A stretch of 64,000 nt of DNA. Origin: Adenanthera pavonina (Eukaryota > Streptophyta > Magnoliopsida > Fabales > Fabaceae). The stretch spans positions 1,756,001 through 1,820,000 of the forward strand of contig JAIVEN010000013.1 in the NCBI GenBank assembly GCA_026686845.1. Reading direction: 5' to 3'. Positions 50,241 through 63,700 of this stretch are shown piece after piece (within the stretch, counting starts at the first letter, position 1; every line of letters starts with the position of its first letter). A program made the translations under genes and the position numbers. Below the pieces are notes generated by a model. The model was not told the DNA's origin, ran no database searches, and worked only from the letters and a program-made list of their open reading frames with translations.

Positions 50241-50960
50241 GATGAGGGTAAAGTTGTCCCAAAAAATAAGATCTCCGATAGCCCATCATGATTCTTTACA
50301 ATTTGTAATGGAAGCTCATTCCATTAATTTTGCCTAAATCATCATTACCAATAATTTTATTTCAATTATAGTAAATATCACAATGTCATGATTCATTTTC
50401 CAATTTCATTTTCCATCTTCTGGTTTCCCATACCAAACTCATGCCGGTCTCCTTTTTGGCTCTTGACATGCTGATTTTTTTTTTTCTTATCTCTCTTTTT
50501 TGTTTTCTTCGTTTAAGGGTCCTGAAAAATGATAGAAAAGGTTGCGCTAGCCAATACTTCATTAACATATTTTATTTACTATTTTAAAAAATTTTAAATA
50601 TTTTAAATATTCTATTATTTTATATTACTAGTGAAATATTAATTATTTTTATTATTTTACCTTTTATGAAAAAAAGTGATAAGAAGAGTATAAGTTTTTT
50701 TTAGTATTTAATTATATGACATTTTGATAAAATATCATTAAATTTTATTATAATTTTGATTATTTAATACTTTTATTGATATATATGAAAATTGAATGCA
50801 GTTTTTTAGATTTGTTGTTGTAAGTCAAAATCCTTAGTTTAAATCATTATCATCTACAAAGATGTTGTTTAATAGATGAAGTTTTAGTCATCAAGCTTAA
50901 CTAAACTGTAATTTATATTGGCATGGTGCATTCTGACAAAGTTTATTTCCTGATTATTAG

Positions 50961-53365
50961 CCTTGGTATGAAAGATTCATGGGGACCTCTGAAGGCGTTG
51001 GTCATTGCCAGTGCTGTAAATGGCATTGGTCATGCAGTCCTATGCAGTTTTCTTCAGCACGGTCTTGCAGGTGCAGCGTGGGCAACACTGGCATCCCAAG
51101 TATGTCAAATAAACATTTTTAACAAGATCTGGCCCTATGTTTTCTATGTTTTTATTCACTTTCTCATTCTTACAGTAACCTTATTTTTTGGATTCCTTAC
51201 AGATTGTAGCAGTTTATATGATGGTTGAAGCACTTAACAAGAAAGGATATAATGCCTTTGCCATCTAAGTACCATCACAATCTGAATTTTTGCAAATCTT
51301 TGGGATTGCTGCACATGTATTTGTGACCATGTTCTCAAAGGTTAGTTAGGTCTTGCTTGAATCGGTAACTCTATTGGCTCCCATGTTGAATATATGTGCA
51401 TCAGAAAACCTTTTGGTGTTTTAGGTGGCTTTTTACTCTCTCATTACATACTTTGCTACAGCAATGGGTACTCATATGGTCGCAGCTCATCAGGTTTGCT
51501 TTACACATAAAAGTACTTACAGTAACATCATTTGTTGCCATATCTTTCTATGTATGCTGATCTACTCAGTTAATATTAACTCTCAATAATTCCCCATTGA
51601 TTAGGTCATGATTCAAATGTATAGCATGTGTGTTGTAGGGGGGGAGCCACTCTCTCAAACTGCACAGTCTTTTATGCCCGAGTTACTATATGGCTTCAAC
51701 CAAAGTTTGGAAAAGGTTAGTGAAGTTCAAAACTTCAAGTGCACATATAAAATCTTACTGCATCTGCATGTCTTGCCATATCGAATATCTGATGTCCTAG
51801 AAGTAGTTGAGTTCGTCCATGACTTTGTATGTTTATGCGTTTGCAACATCTGGCTCTTAAATGGGCTCTGTTTGTTTATGTCCTCTAAAGGTTTCGCAAC
51901 ATCAAACAGGCTCAAAATCTGCTGACGTCACTAATGATTATTGGAGCTTTACTTGGATTGGTGATGGCAACAATTGGAACATCAGTTCCTTGGTTGTTGC
52001 CGAACATTTTCACACCTGATCTTAAGGTCATACAAGAGGTTAGATGTTTTGAACTTGTGGACTAATTCTTGTTATTTGCTCTTCATCTTTATAGTAGTAT
52101 GGTGTTTCTTATACTAACAGTATGGCCTAAATATACATGGATAAACCTACCTTTGCTATTGCGTAAATGTGAGCTCGGAACTGTTGTTACTTAACCATAT
52201 ACATTCTGCTGCTTTGGTAAGGTGATCAGAAATGGTTTTTGTATCTGTTACTTGTCAATAAGCTCAACAGTAAGCTAGTAACCTAGTTGCTAGATCATCG
52301 TATCCTAAATCTGATATGTGATGCAATTTACTGGCATTAGTCAACTTTAGTGTTATTACATCCAAGAAGTGATTGAAAAAACAATTCTATAAATACCTGA
52401 AGTAAGATATATTTGATATTTCTTTTATAAATTCCCTAGGACAGGAATGTACAATGAAAGGATTATTTTATAAGGCATTGTAGTGAAACTTTTGATGTGA
52501 GGAAATTTATTATCTACAAAGAACTTATTTATTTTTTTCTTTTGGCCTGAGAAGAATTGAGTTAAATATGAGATTACAGGACCATTTTCTTTATTTATCT
52601 TAATTGAAGCTGAATTTCTATCTTGTGTTAATGCAGATGCACAATGTGTTGTTCATGTTCTTTGTTGCATTATCGGTGACACCCTGTACTCATAGCCTTG
52701 AGGGTACCCTGTTGGTATGTTTGACCTATTTTCTTTATTTTCGTTTCGGATGTCCCTTATTAATGATATAATCTTATCCTGAGAATGTTTTTCTTTTGGG
52801 AGTTGAAGGGAAAAAATTAACTACTTTTTCCATAGGATATAGCTTTTTTTGGCCGATCGATAGGCTCTATCTTGTATTTACACATAAATATCAAATAAGA
52901 GGTGAGACAAAAAGGAATTTTATGCACAATAGCTCCTGTTAATGGGAATTTTGTACCAGGGTCATGTCTTCTTTTCCATATGCAGGCTAGACGGGACTTA
53001 AAATTCATTAGCTTATCAATGAGTGGATGCTTCGGTCTTGGACCCCTCTTACTATTGGTATTTTTATACTAAAGAGATTATGGATATATATAGTGTGTCC
53101 TGAATTCAATTTTGATATATTTTGATTTCATGGTCCTTTCTTTATATTTCAGCTTGTGAATACTAAAGGATTTGGTTTGCCTGGCTGCTGGTGTGCTCTT
53201 GTTGGGTTTCAATGGGTAAAGATTGACATATTTAAACTCGTTCTATTTTAGTTCGCTTATAATTAAAACACTATCTAAACACGTAGGTCTTTTCAGGCTC
53301 GATTCTTCCTTGCTTTATGGCGTCTTCTCTCTCCTAATGGCATGCTCAACTCTGAGGAAAGCTAG
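50961..53365 (+). pseudogene. 5'-truncated MATE transporter (EDS5/DTX46-like), exons 6-14
   Basis: Nine exons: 50961-51099, 51203-51340, 51425-51493, 51605-51715, 51910-52038, 52637-52714, 52986-53057, 53153-53215 and 53297-53365. Introns are GT-AG and phases agree. The first four match exons 6-9 of the downstream MATE gene in length (139, 138, 69, 111 nt) and closely in sequence (LGMKDSWGPLKAL, GAAWAT, MGTHMVAAHQ, GEPLSQTAQSFMPEL). The remaining exons complete the C-terminal half, ending with a stop at 53363-53365. The transit peptide and exons 1-5 are absent, so half of the twelve-helix transporter is missing. Exon 7 also has a TAA at 51266-51268. A dead tandem duplicate of the gene at 60.7 kb. 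Confidence 0.88.
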
Positions 53366-54250
53366 TTTAAATTGGATAAATTGAAAGTTGTTTAGGTTCA
53401 AATTCTTTATTGATGACGTGTCTACAATTTGTTTGAGGGAACTTCTTTGGAATTCACCAATGATCATTGTTATTTTTTTCACCATTTTTTCCATGGCACG
53501 TGATGCTTGAATTCATATTTGCAATATTGTTGGCATACTCGGCAATTTTAGACGTAGTAATCTGAGAGTATTATAGGAAACAAAGTAATGAAAGTCCTTT
53601 CTTATTATTAAATAAACATACAAGACGATGAATATTATATGAAATAAAGTAAGAAAACTCCTTCTTTAATTTATTAAATAATTTTGAAGGTGATGTGAAT
53701 GTTGAAAATAATTTCAACAGAGAACAATATACGTCATTTTTCTTGACTCTGAAAAGATACATGATTAGAAACTACTTTATCGTAAACTTTTGATTATACT
53801 AGGTGAGGTCATCTATGATTATAATTATTTGTATTTCTTATGGTAAGGACCTCTACCTCTTAATAAAGGTGAAGGAAAAATTTGAAATTGGCAATTTCCT
53901 TTCTATTTTTTGTCAAGAGATAAGGTTTTTTTTTGTTTGTTGAAATCAGGGTATCCACTGCCATCAACAATGACTAGTCTCTTCATCCGGGTGCTCTCTC
54001 AAAGGAGATAAACAGTAAGTCACATAGTGCACTCCATTCCCATGAGCGATTATTGGACCCTCAATCGCATGGTTAAGGGATGAGGTGAGCAACCACCACA
54101 CCATGTCCACGTGATTAGAGATAAGGTTTTTGATAGAATGAAACTATGATAATGGGCAAGAGCCTAATTCGCGTTTGCTGAGCTTAAAAGCCAAACAATG
54201 TTAAATTTAAAGGAATGTGGGTTTGCCAAAACCTACACAACAATGGAAGA

Positions 54251-54403
54251 AACTTAAAGTGAAAAGATGATTTAGAATAATTTAATTAAAACCAAAGAAA
54301 TTAGGTAATAAATCCAAATAAAATTCTAATTTTATTCTCCATTATTCTCACAAAATTCTAATTATCTTAAGATATTCCTTAATATTCCATTCTTCATTAT
54401 TTT
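54251..54403. repeat. Long direct repeat, copy A
   Basis: Similar along its length to 55781-55955: GAAACTTAAAG, TTTAGAATAATTTAA, TCCAAATAAAATTCTAATTT, CCTTAATATTCCATTCTT in the same order. Possibly the LTRs of a small or decayed retroelement. Confidence 0.55.
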
Positions 54404-55780
54404 CCTCTACTTGAAAGAATTTTTTTTCGGAGAGTTAGGCAGATGATATGACTCAAAGAATACAAGATGTAAGCAAAGAATTCTACCTAAGTTTGGGAAA
54501 TCTTTTCAACAAGTCAGATGATAAATGATGGAATCATCAAAAATCCACATGGCAGTTGAATTTAGAAAATCCTTCCAATGGACAAGGTATTTATAGAAAA
54601 TGATTGTCGAGTGTAAAAACATTTCACTCCCCCACAACAACTTCTACTCTTACTAGTGTAGTAGACAAAAAAGTTGGAATAAGAGTATATTGAAACGGAG
54701 CATCAACAACCATAAAGGGCACAACTTCTACTGAGATGGAGATTGTTTCATACCTTATTCCTTTACAAATTTTCACATTCCTATAATAATGGAGACATCA
54801 TTGTGAGAGTAGAGTTATTATCTTTCTCTAGAGGAATGATCATTTTTAGATGTAGAATATAGAGAACTCTGAGATTGTTAATCTCCATCTTGCTAAAATA
54901 TTTTCAGCAAATGCTGCTTTTTTATATGTTGGTTTGGCACGTCTAATGTAGGTGAAAGACTTTTGATAAGGGTGATGTTTTCTTCTACAATCACAACATC
55001 AGAGTCTTCTTCGAGTATTAATGAATCATCTGTAGTAATATACATATCTTAGTATGTCTTTTTTTCCTCAATTCAAAACTCATACTCTTTCTCTACATAT
55101 AAAGAAGTTATTTCTATACTTAATTGTTTATCTAATAACTTCATGAGACACATCGCTTTTACATTATAAGGTGCAACTTATCAAAGTGATGATGTGTTTG
55201 ATCATAGTGTTGGCCTAGAGGATGATCAAAGTAATCAAATGAACTCTCAAAGGGCTCAAAAGAAACCATAATAATGATATTAATTCAAATATAAATCCAA
55301 GAGATAAGTCAAGCTTTTCTGGTGGACTAAAATGAGATAAAACTCGTGAAAACACCTTAAAAATGTAGAAAAAACCCTTAAAATTGAAATCTATAGTGAA
55401 TTGTATAGATAATGCATGTAGGAGTGTGGGGTGTGTGAAGTGCACGCGCAGAATCTTCCACAAGCACATGCGGCTATGAACAGCAACATTCTTCTGGAAA
55501 CAATGAGATTTGACTCTAATAGTGTGGAGACTAGATTTCAGGCGAAAGTTTTGGTCCTTTTGACAATGAGAGTATGTAAGGAATGTAAGAAAACTCACTC
55601 TAATGCCAAATGATATAGAAGGAAAATGAAGAGAGAGAGGGTAGATAGAAAGGGGGAGAAAAGGAAAAATTAGGGGAAAAAAAGATAATTGAAATCAACT
55701 AAATTCTAACCAATAATCAAGATATGCCAAGAAAATAATTTTTAGATTATTCATATACTATAAGACCCCATTAAAATAGA

Positions 55781-55955
55781 AACAACTTAAATGTAGTGCA
55801 AAACAAAAATTTAGAATAATTTAACCTAAACTTAACACCAAAAAAAATTATCAATAAGGAAACAAATTCAAATAAAATCCTAATTTTATTACCTGTCATT
55901 CCCCAAAAATCCTAATTATCTTAAAATATTCCTTAATATTTCATTCTTTATTAAT
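55781..55955. repeat. Long direct repeat, copy B
   Basis: Partner of 54251-54403, same orientation, about 1.5 kb downstream. The interval shows no recognisable polyprotein. Confidence 0.55.
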
Positions 55956-58272
55956 ATTTAAATAAATTAAACATTATATACAAATTAAATAACGAACCAA
56001 ATTTATACTCATACAATTTCTCAAATCAAATATACGGACAGAAAGAATAATTGTTCGTTTTTTATGATCAACACAAAAAAAAGAGAGAGGACCATTGAAA
56101 AAAGAAACTAGGGAAGAATGAAAATTTGGTTTCTTGTAAGAAAAAGGGAACACTTGCAGTCTTTGGGAGTGTTTTCAATTTTAAACGTTCCTAATGAGAG
56201 GTGATACTTTAAGATGGTATACAGATGAGGGAGATTAATCAATGATGTTACTAAGAATATTGAAGCATTTTTGGTATATTTAAATGGTATTAGAGTCTCC
56301 TTCCTTCATCTAAAAAATTCCCAATCAATCTTTTGGGAACATTTAAATGGTATTAGAGACCCCCTTCTGAAATAGGTAACAATTTCAATGATTATATTAT
56401 AAAAGCCTCTGAAGACCCAAAAACCTAAACATGGCTCAATATTTGGTAACATGTCAGAGGTGAAGTTTATGATAATGTAGAGAACATAAAAACTACTAAA
56501 ATTAATGACAATCCCAAAAATTAGATTAAGAAAGCCCCTGACAAATTATCTTCTATAGCTAGATGGCTAGGTTCTTCAGATCCCAAGAGTGAAAGGGGTA
56601 AGATGGTAGAAACCCTAATAACAATATTATTGAAACAGGTGACAATTCCAAGGTTAGAGTTAAGGAAGCCCTTGAAAATTTATGTTTTATAGTTAATTTC
56701 CGAGCTTCTGCATGGGATGGGTAGGTTTGGTCTTTTTTTATCTTATCTTTCATTTTTTTTTTTTTTTTTGTGTTGATATGTATATTTATTGAATACAATA
56801 TATCAGATATGTATGCCCACGAAAATCAGCATTCCAAATCTATGAAATTCCATGTGTATAATCAAAGACAATAAATGTAGTATAATCTTTTAATAGCAAG
56901 CTGGGAATAGATTAGAAAATGTTTTTTACCATCCAAGTTAGTGACTTAAAAGAGAAAAATAAATTTTAAACTGATAATACTTATAGATAATTTGTTAGTG
57001 TATATTACTTTTCTTGCATTAGGTACAATTAACTGAACCTTCTTGTTGCAATTTGTTTTAATACCATATTTTCTATTTTCTATTTTCTATTTTCTATTTT
57101 CCACACAATAATTTTTTTAGAAATTGTAATCTATTTTGCAAGTGTATTAAAAAAAAGACTTGAGTTAGTATTTATTCGATAAGGTTGGGGCCAACATATA
57201 CCTTGAATTTGTACAGATGTTGATCTCATGCTTGTGAATATTATTAAATTAAAAAAAATTATTCTTGCATGATGTCATATGTTTTGAATTTCTTAAAGTT
57301 AAACAAACTTTATCAATCTTTTCCTAAGATGAGAAGGAAATGGAAAACCGCTTTTGCTACTAGTGTCATATTAAGAAATATCATGAAAATTTTTTAATTT
57401 CATTCATATTTCTCTTAAAATGTTGAATCTAACTTTTCTTTATTTATTAATTGACTGTACAATGCTATACTCTGTTTGCCATCAATCTTCTAATATAAAA
57501 AAGATCAATATTCTCTGTGAGACAATTTGTGGGACTATTAAGTTTGCTCTTCAACCTCTGCAATACTGACTTCTATTGGAGTTTTTGTTTCATGGTAAGT
57601 CTTCTTGGCACAGTAGAAGTGTACATACAAATGCATGTTGGATTTGGACCCAACATTTGTATTCTTGGAATCTTATTTGAGACTTTGCATCAGATATGTT
57701 TAAGCTTCAATGCACCTACACATAGGAAGCGATGAGACAAACAATAGCTGAGATGAAGAATGCTACAAAGCTCAAGTTTGAACTGAAGAAAGCATCAGCT
57801 ATCTCTCATGGGCAGCATTGGGTTACACAAGATGGGCAAGCTTGGTTTGTTTTATCTTATCTGTCTTTTATTCTTATCTTTTTTGTCTTTTGTTTTCTTT
57901 TCTTTTTTTTTTGTGAACATAGGGGAGCCAAGAGCTGTGAAATTTAATAAATTTGTATACCTATTTCTATGCATTGATATAGTGGTTTGCTTGTTTTTAA
58001 TTGAGTAAATTTGTGATTGACGAACATTATTCTAACTTTTAATGGCAATCATGAAGCAAATATGTTTATTGAAAATTTAGTTAACTTAGGTCTCTAAGAG
58101 GAAGGTGGAGACGGAGATTAATGAATCAGCCATCGATAAATGGGAGGTATGCCTTAATTTGTTCAATTTAAGTTTCATTGATTGTCATATTTTAATATAA
58201 ATTTATTGCTTCATTTCAGAAAAGAAAAAGCCGGGAGCAATCACATCATGTAAAGAAAGAATGTATGCGTGT

Positions 58273-58640
58273 GAGAAGCTGAGAGATTATACATTTTATT
58301 TTCATGTGTATTTGACTTTAATTAGTTGATATTAGTTAAGTGAGAGACTAATATATACACCGGTTAAATACATCGTACTTTAGTAAGATTGTTGTAAGAA
58401 GATGAGAGACTACACATTTTATTTTGATGAGAGTTTGACGATGAGTAGTTGATTAGTGAGAGACTTATACATACACGGGGTTGAATACAACATGCTTTAA
58501 TAGGATGGTTATGAGAAAGTGGGTTAATTGAGGCTGCATATTTTTTTTGTTTCATGATACATATTTTGTTTTGCTTCCTAACACATATTAGTTTTGCCAA
58601 TATCTAGTAGAGTATAACATGCTTTGGTAAAATTATTAGC
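58273..58640. repeat. Tandem repeat, period about 120 bases, three copies
   Basis: Copy 1 from 58273, copy 2 from 58396, copy 3 (more decayed) from about 58513. Shared blocks: GAGAAG.TGAGAGA.TA.ACATTTTATTTT, AGTGAGAGACT.ATA.ATACAC and ACATGCTTT.GTA. Function unknown. Confidence 0.65.
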
Positions 58641-59390
58641 TTATTGGTATGCATGTCCACACATGAACTGTTTAATGTTGTTGACTCACCATGAATACTA
58701 TTTTGATGCCAAATTCATTGCAACCCGGAGGTGCACGTCAAAATTGGTTTTTTAAATCATATTCATGAAACTTATCAAGTAAAATAAGAGAATTAAGCTA
58801 AAATTTTTTAATTATATTCGAGAAATTTGAAAAAAAGAAAATTTTCAAAGTAAATAAAGGGAGGAAGCGCTTTACTTTCACTCTCTTCCCCTCTCTAGAG
58901 TATGAGGAGAGGAAAAAAAAAACTCTTCTTTCCTTGTTTGGTTTTAAAAAAAATATAGGAGGAAGAATTTTCTTTTACATCCAAATCCTTAAAATTAATT
59001 ACCTATCAGAATAGAACTGAGAGTAGATTCATCAAAATAATATAATTTTTTTACTAGGAATATAGTTTTAATGTTGAAAGCAATGTTTTAAAAATCAAAT
59101 CGGGCTGCATATTAAACCAAAAATAACATTGAGTCACGGTTTTTATAGTTCAACGGGTTAGACTGACGGTCAAATCGGTGACATAATAATTAAATAAAAA
59201 ATAATATTATATATAATAATATATGTAAAAAAAAAATATTAAATTATTAAGAAAATAAATTTAAGTAGTCCAAATTCATAATAAATTAAAAAACTCATAT
59301 AGTAATAATATATATTAAATCATTGAATATAATATTAAAACATTTTAATATGATAATATCATATGACCATAACATTATAAGATGACTATA

Positions 59391-59688
59391 CTCCCTTCAT
59401 TCTTAAATATAAGAAACAAATAACTATTTTATCAGCACCTAGAAAAAAACAGTTTTGGTAATTAAACTCATTAATTGTGCTACAGTTTCAATTTTTTTTC
59501 CAAAATTATTTATATTAAAAGTTTAAAGTAAGACTAATTAATTATTGGTAATTGTTAACACAACCTTAATTATTTAAGGGTATAAAAGAAAAATGATATT
59601 AATTACTTAACAAATTTTATCCATATCGCTTATATTTTAAGAAGAATGAAGAGTCCTAAAATTCTGTTATAATTGGGCATAAAAGGAG
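59391..59688. mobile_element. Stowaway-like MITE
   Basis: TA-flanked element starting CTCCCTTCATTCTTAAATAT. The reverse complement of that start lies at 59629-59651 (CTTATATTTTAAGAAGAATG), and the element closes with GGAG before TA at 59689-59690. Confidence 0.7.
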
Positions 59689-60730
59689 TATAATACAATA
59701 AAAGTTTTCATTTTTATAATCAATAATTTTAAAATAGAAAGAGAAATATTGTTTTTTCTTTTTAATAATTTTTATAATTAATAATTTTGACATAAAAAAG
59801 TTAAATTTAGGTTAAATTTTACACAATTTTAAAAACCATTCGATTCTCTAAAAGCCGCTATGGTTCCCGACTCAAAAGTTGGTTCAAAGCGGTTCAATTC
59901 GGTCTAAGTCTTAAAATGATTTAAAATTGAAAACCGAGCCATTTTTATCTTCAGGTGGCAATCCGATTGTTCGGTCTGGTTCTCAAAACAATGGTTGAAA
60001 GCTTAAAATATTTGTATTATGATATTCAAGATCTTTTTTAAATGATTTTAAAATTAAAAATTCTTAAAGTTAAATATCTTTAATATTTTTGTGCTTCAAA
60101 AAATAAAAATGAAACAGAAAACTGAAAAGTCATAAAAAATAGAAAAAAAAATTTGGCGAAAAGGAATATACGAAAGTAAGCCAAGAAAAGGTGCCACGAT
60201 CTTATAAAAAGCAAAAAAACAAAACAAAAGGCTGCCATGAAAGGAAACCAACGATCAAACAGGGTAAACTTATTCTGGCCAAAATAAAAAACAAGGTAAA
60301 CTTATATATAAATATTCTTACCTTAAAATCAAAATTAAATTTTTCATATATTATAACTAATTATTTTAAAAATATATTATTTAATTTTAGAAAAATTATT
60401 GCAAAGTCATTTAGAATTTTGCTTCTTTTATAAAATTTTAATGATAGATACTAAAATTTACTAATAATTTTAGCCTTAAAATAATTATAATTAGTGAAAT
60501 TTTTTATTTAATTATTTAAAAAAATCTGAGTGTTTTAATGTAATTTTTACCGACAAATAATTTCCTTCAAAATTTATTGTTTACCAATTAAAAAAAAGGC
60601 GTCAAAATCAATCCGTGTAATAAATATACAAACCACTTCCTTTTTGACTTGTCTTGTGACTTGTCCTCCTCCTCCCTCCATTGTTTTTTGGAGGCTCGCT
60701 CCTCTACCACACCACCAAACGAAAACAAAA

Positions 60731-63700
60731 ATGGCATGCAAACTCCTCCTACCCCAAACTCGGTTTCTTCAAAATGCTCTCCGCAAGAACCCTTGTACAT
60801 CATCGCCTCCTCAATCTTCTACTGCCTTGTTTATCAATCCCCAACCTCTCTACTCCTCTGCACCTTCCGTTCACATTTCTACTTTCCCTTCAAATTTATG
60901 CCTTAAAACTTCGAGGACGCTTCGCGATTGGTTCGTGCCCTCTTCCGTTAATAGGACTCAAGAACTCATTGATGATGGCTACGAAACTTCGATTGAAAAT
61001 GAAGATCACGTCGAAGAGAATTCTCGAGAACAAGAAGACGAAGATGGAATGGTGGGGAAGATTGAGAAGAAGGAATTGGCCGACCAGAGTATATGGGGTC
61101 AGGTGAAGAAAATCGTCATGTTTACGGGACCAGCAACGGGACTTTGGATATGTGGACCACTAATGAGTCTCATTGATACGGCTGTTATTGGTCAGGGAAG
61201 CTCGATTGAGCTCGCTGCATTAGGTACTGAATCCTGGTATTGTCAATTTATGATCAATTCGTGACTTATATTGTGATTTTAGTTCTAATTATATCACGGG
61301 ATACAATTAATTTAGTTAATATACCATTTGATAGCTAAGTGCATTATTCTTAATCTCAATTTTCCCTGAGCAGGCCCTGCTACAGTTGTTTGTGATTACA
61401 TGAGTTACGTGTTCATGTTTCTCTCGATTGCTACTTCTAATATGGTTGCTACTGCCCTTGCTAAACAGGTTAGTTTCTTAATTTTAGGTAAGTGGCACTA
61501 GTTCTTCATCGTTAAGACTGACAAATGCCTATTTGTAGGCTTAACGGAATGGTTCGGTTGATTAGGAGCAAAATGTGTGATTGCGAGTTCCTGCTCTGAA
61601 ATACTGATTTTGGTTAACCTAATAACATTTGAAGCAAATATATTTGACCTATGATAAGGTTGTTTATGAATTGAGAGTAGTTTCGTCTTTCCGTCATGAG
61701 GCATGACTTTGGTATTCTAATCTTTCTATACAAGTTACTAAAGACCTGCAATAAATTCCATGAACAGTTTTTGGAATAATAAGTTAATCTACTATAAATT
61801 TCCCCAACCTAGACTGGGGGTTACTGGTGTTGAGCAAGATAATAGTAGATGGGAAAATATTTAACAGGAGAGAATGATTAAATAAGTAAAAAGAAATTAA
61901 GAATATCATATCAACGTTCTTGCAAATCTTTTGACACATTTAATCTATAGTATGCATTCAAGGACAATAAGGGTTAACCACGTATCATTAGTAATGAGCC
62001 AATCAAATTTTGTGTCTTATCTATCGCTTGGTGCATTTCCAGGGCTTACACTGCTTGAGGATATATATTTTTGTAGGATAGAGAAGAAGTACAGCATCAT
62101 GTTTCGGTCTTGCTTTTTGTTGGGTTAGCTTGTGGCTTCGTGATGCTTTTGTTTACAAGATTGTTTGGTGCTGCAACACTCACTGGTATTGAAAATTGTG
62201 CTTACTTTTATGTATATGGAATGCTGAGGGCTTGCTTAGCTTGGTTATTTTGTGCTCTTCATACTTTGGATGACTATATTTTGCTTATGCAGAAGAGGCT
62301 GCAGAGCCAATGCAATGACTGATGAATTTTTTGTCTACACCTTTTTCAGCTTTTAGTGGGTCAAAGAATTTACATTTAGTACCTGCAGCAAACACTTATG
62401 TCCAGGTTTTTATTATCATTGTATTTTTTTTTCAATTGAAACAAAAACAACAATTTATATTCTTTAATATATTTTGGAACATTTCACATATGAAAGTAAT
62501 TGAAGCCCCTCATCACTTATTTATTTCCTTTTCTCATGAAATCAGAAGGCATCATAGCTACATTCTTGCCCCAATGAAATAACGACTTGAAGTAATACTA
62601 TGGTTTGATTTCATAATTATTGACTCTGCATATAAAGCTAAGATTTTCTACTCTGCTAAATTTGCTTCAATGACTAGGCAGAAATTTCTTTTGTTGTTAG
62701 ATTCGAGGCTTGGCATGGCCCTCATTGCTTGTTGGATGGGTTGCTCAAAGTGCTAGGTGAAAATTTGCTTTTTATTTCTCATGCATTATCGTCTGAAATG
62801 ACAGATTACAGTTTTTTTAATATTTTTTTAAATACGAGATACTACTATTGTATGTAATTGTTCATATTAATTTGGTTAAGCTGTTCAATTTGTTGAGAGT
62901 TTCTCTGAATATTTACTTGGAATCTCTTGGCTATAAGTTTTTCTCGCACTGAAAATTCTGTAAAACTAATACTATACCAATGTCCATGATAACTGAAAAT
63001 ATGAATTTTCTATTCTCTGTCTTCTTATACAATTAATTTGGTTGAGCTGTTCAATTTTTGTTCCTTGTGTATTTTAGCCACACATGACCTTTTCTCTTTT
63101 TGGTTTTTCGTGCAATTTTCTTCAAGCTGTCTTTAAGTTTCTCCTTACCCTGAACAGAGCTTAATGTAATAGATGAGATCTTTGCTTGAGTAATCAAGTA
63201 AAACATCTGGTTCTCAATTTAATCCACTGTTCTGATAATACTGTTCTCTATTTCAGTCTTGGCATGAAAGATTCCTGGGGACCCTTGAAGGCTTTGGCTG
63301 CTGCTAGTGTTATAAATGGAGTTGGTGATGTAGTTTTGTGTATCTATTTAGGCTATGGTATTACTGGGGCTGCATGGGCTACAATGGCATCACAAGTATG
63401 CTGAACATTCTGGTGTATATTATAATAATACATTAACTGCCATTTATTACACCATTGTTCTGTATTTTCTCAAATTATTACTCCTTTTCCTCTTGCCTTG
63501 TTTCTAGGTGGTCGCTGCATACATGATGATGCAGACTCTAAACAAGAAGGGATACAATGCATTTGCCTTCTCTATTCCTTCAGTACAAGAGATTTGGACA
63601 ATACTTGGGCTTGCAGCTCCTGTATTTGTGACAATGATGTCAAAGGTTGCATCAAGTATTTAACTCAGTTTTGTGACGTTATCTGTCTCATCTAATGTTT

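Larger units (their letters stand above)
49529..50438. mobile_element. Inverted-repeat element with two MITEs nested inside
   Basis: GTTTGGTATG (49530-49539) and CATACCAAAC (50429-50438) are exact inverted repeats, and the adjoining sequence (ATGGAATGGAAATA against CATTTTCCAATTTCATTTTCC) continues the match loosely. The two Stowaway-like copies lie inside. Confidence 0.5.
47381..50960. other. Spacer between squalene synthase and the MATE fragment, MITE-rich
   Basis: The first few hundred bases should contain the squalene synthase promoter and 5' UTR (minus strand). The rest is a mosaic of inverted-repeat elements listed separately. No host gene recognised. Confidence 0.55.
53366..60730. other. 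Long spacer between the MATE fragment and the MATE gene
   Basis: AT-rich, without a recognised gene. Short open frames near 55.2-55.6 and 57.5-58.0 kb show no family resemblance. It holds the repeats listed separately. A motif AAATGGTATTAGAG occurs near 56284 and 56348 and resembles a decayed retroelement primer site, but no LTR element could be delimited. The last few hundred bases should contain the MATE promoter. Confidence 0.5.

Noticed and set aside
55215..55598. 127-codon minus-strand frame
   Set aside because: Phe/Leu/His-rich translation of repetitive AT-rich DNA with no family match; it overlaps the interval between the direct repeats.
56275..56370. Two AAATGGTATTAGAG motifs resembling a retroelement primer-binding site
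   Set aside because: No LTR end precedes them and no polyprotein follows; kept only as a note.
57517..58250. Possible exons around 57.5-58.2 kb (MRQTIAEMKNATKLKFELKK and neighbours)
   Set aside because: Open frames are short and no protein family is recognised; splice links could not be justified.
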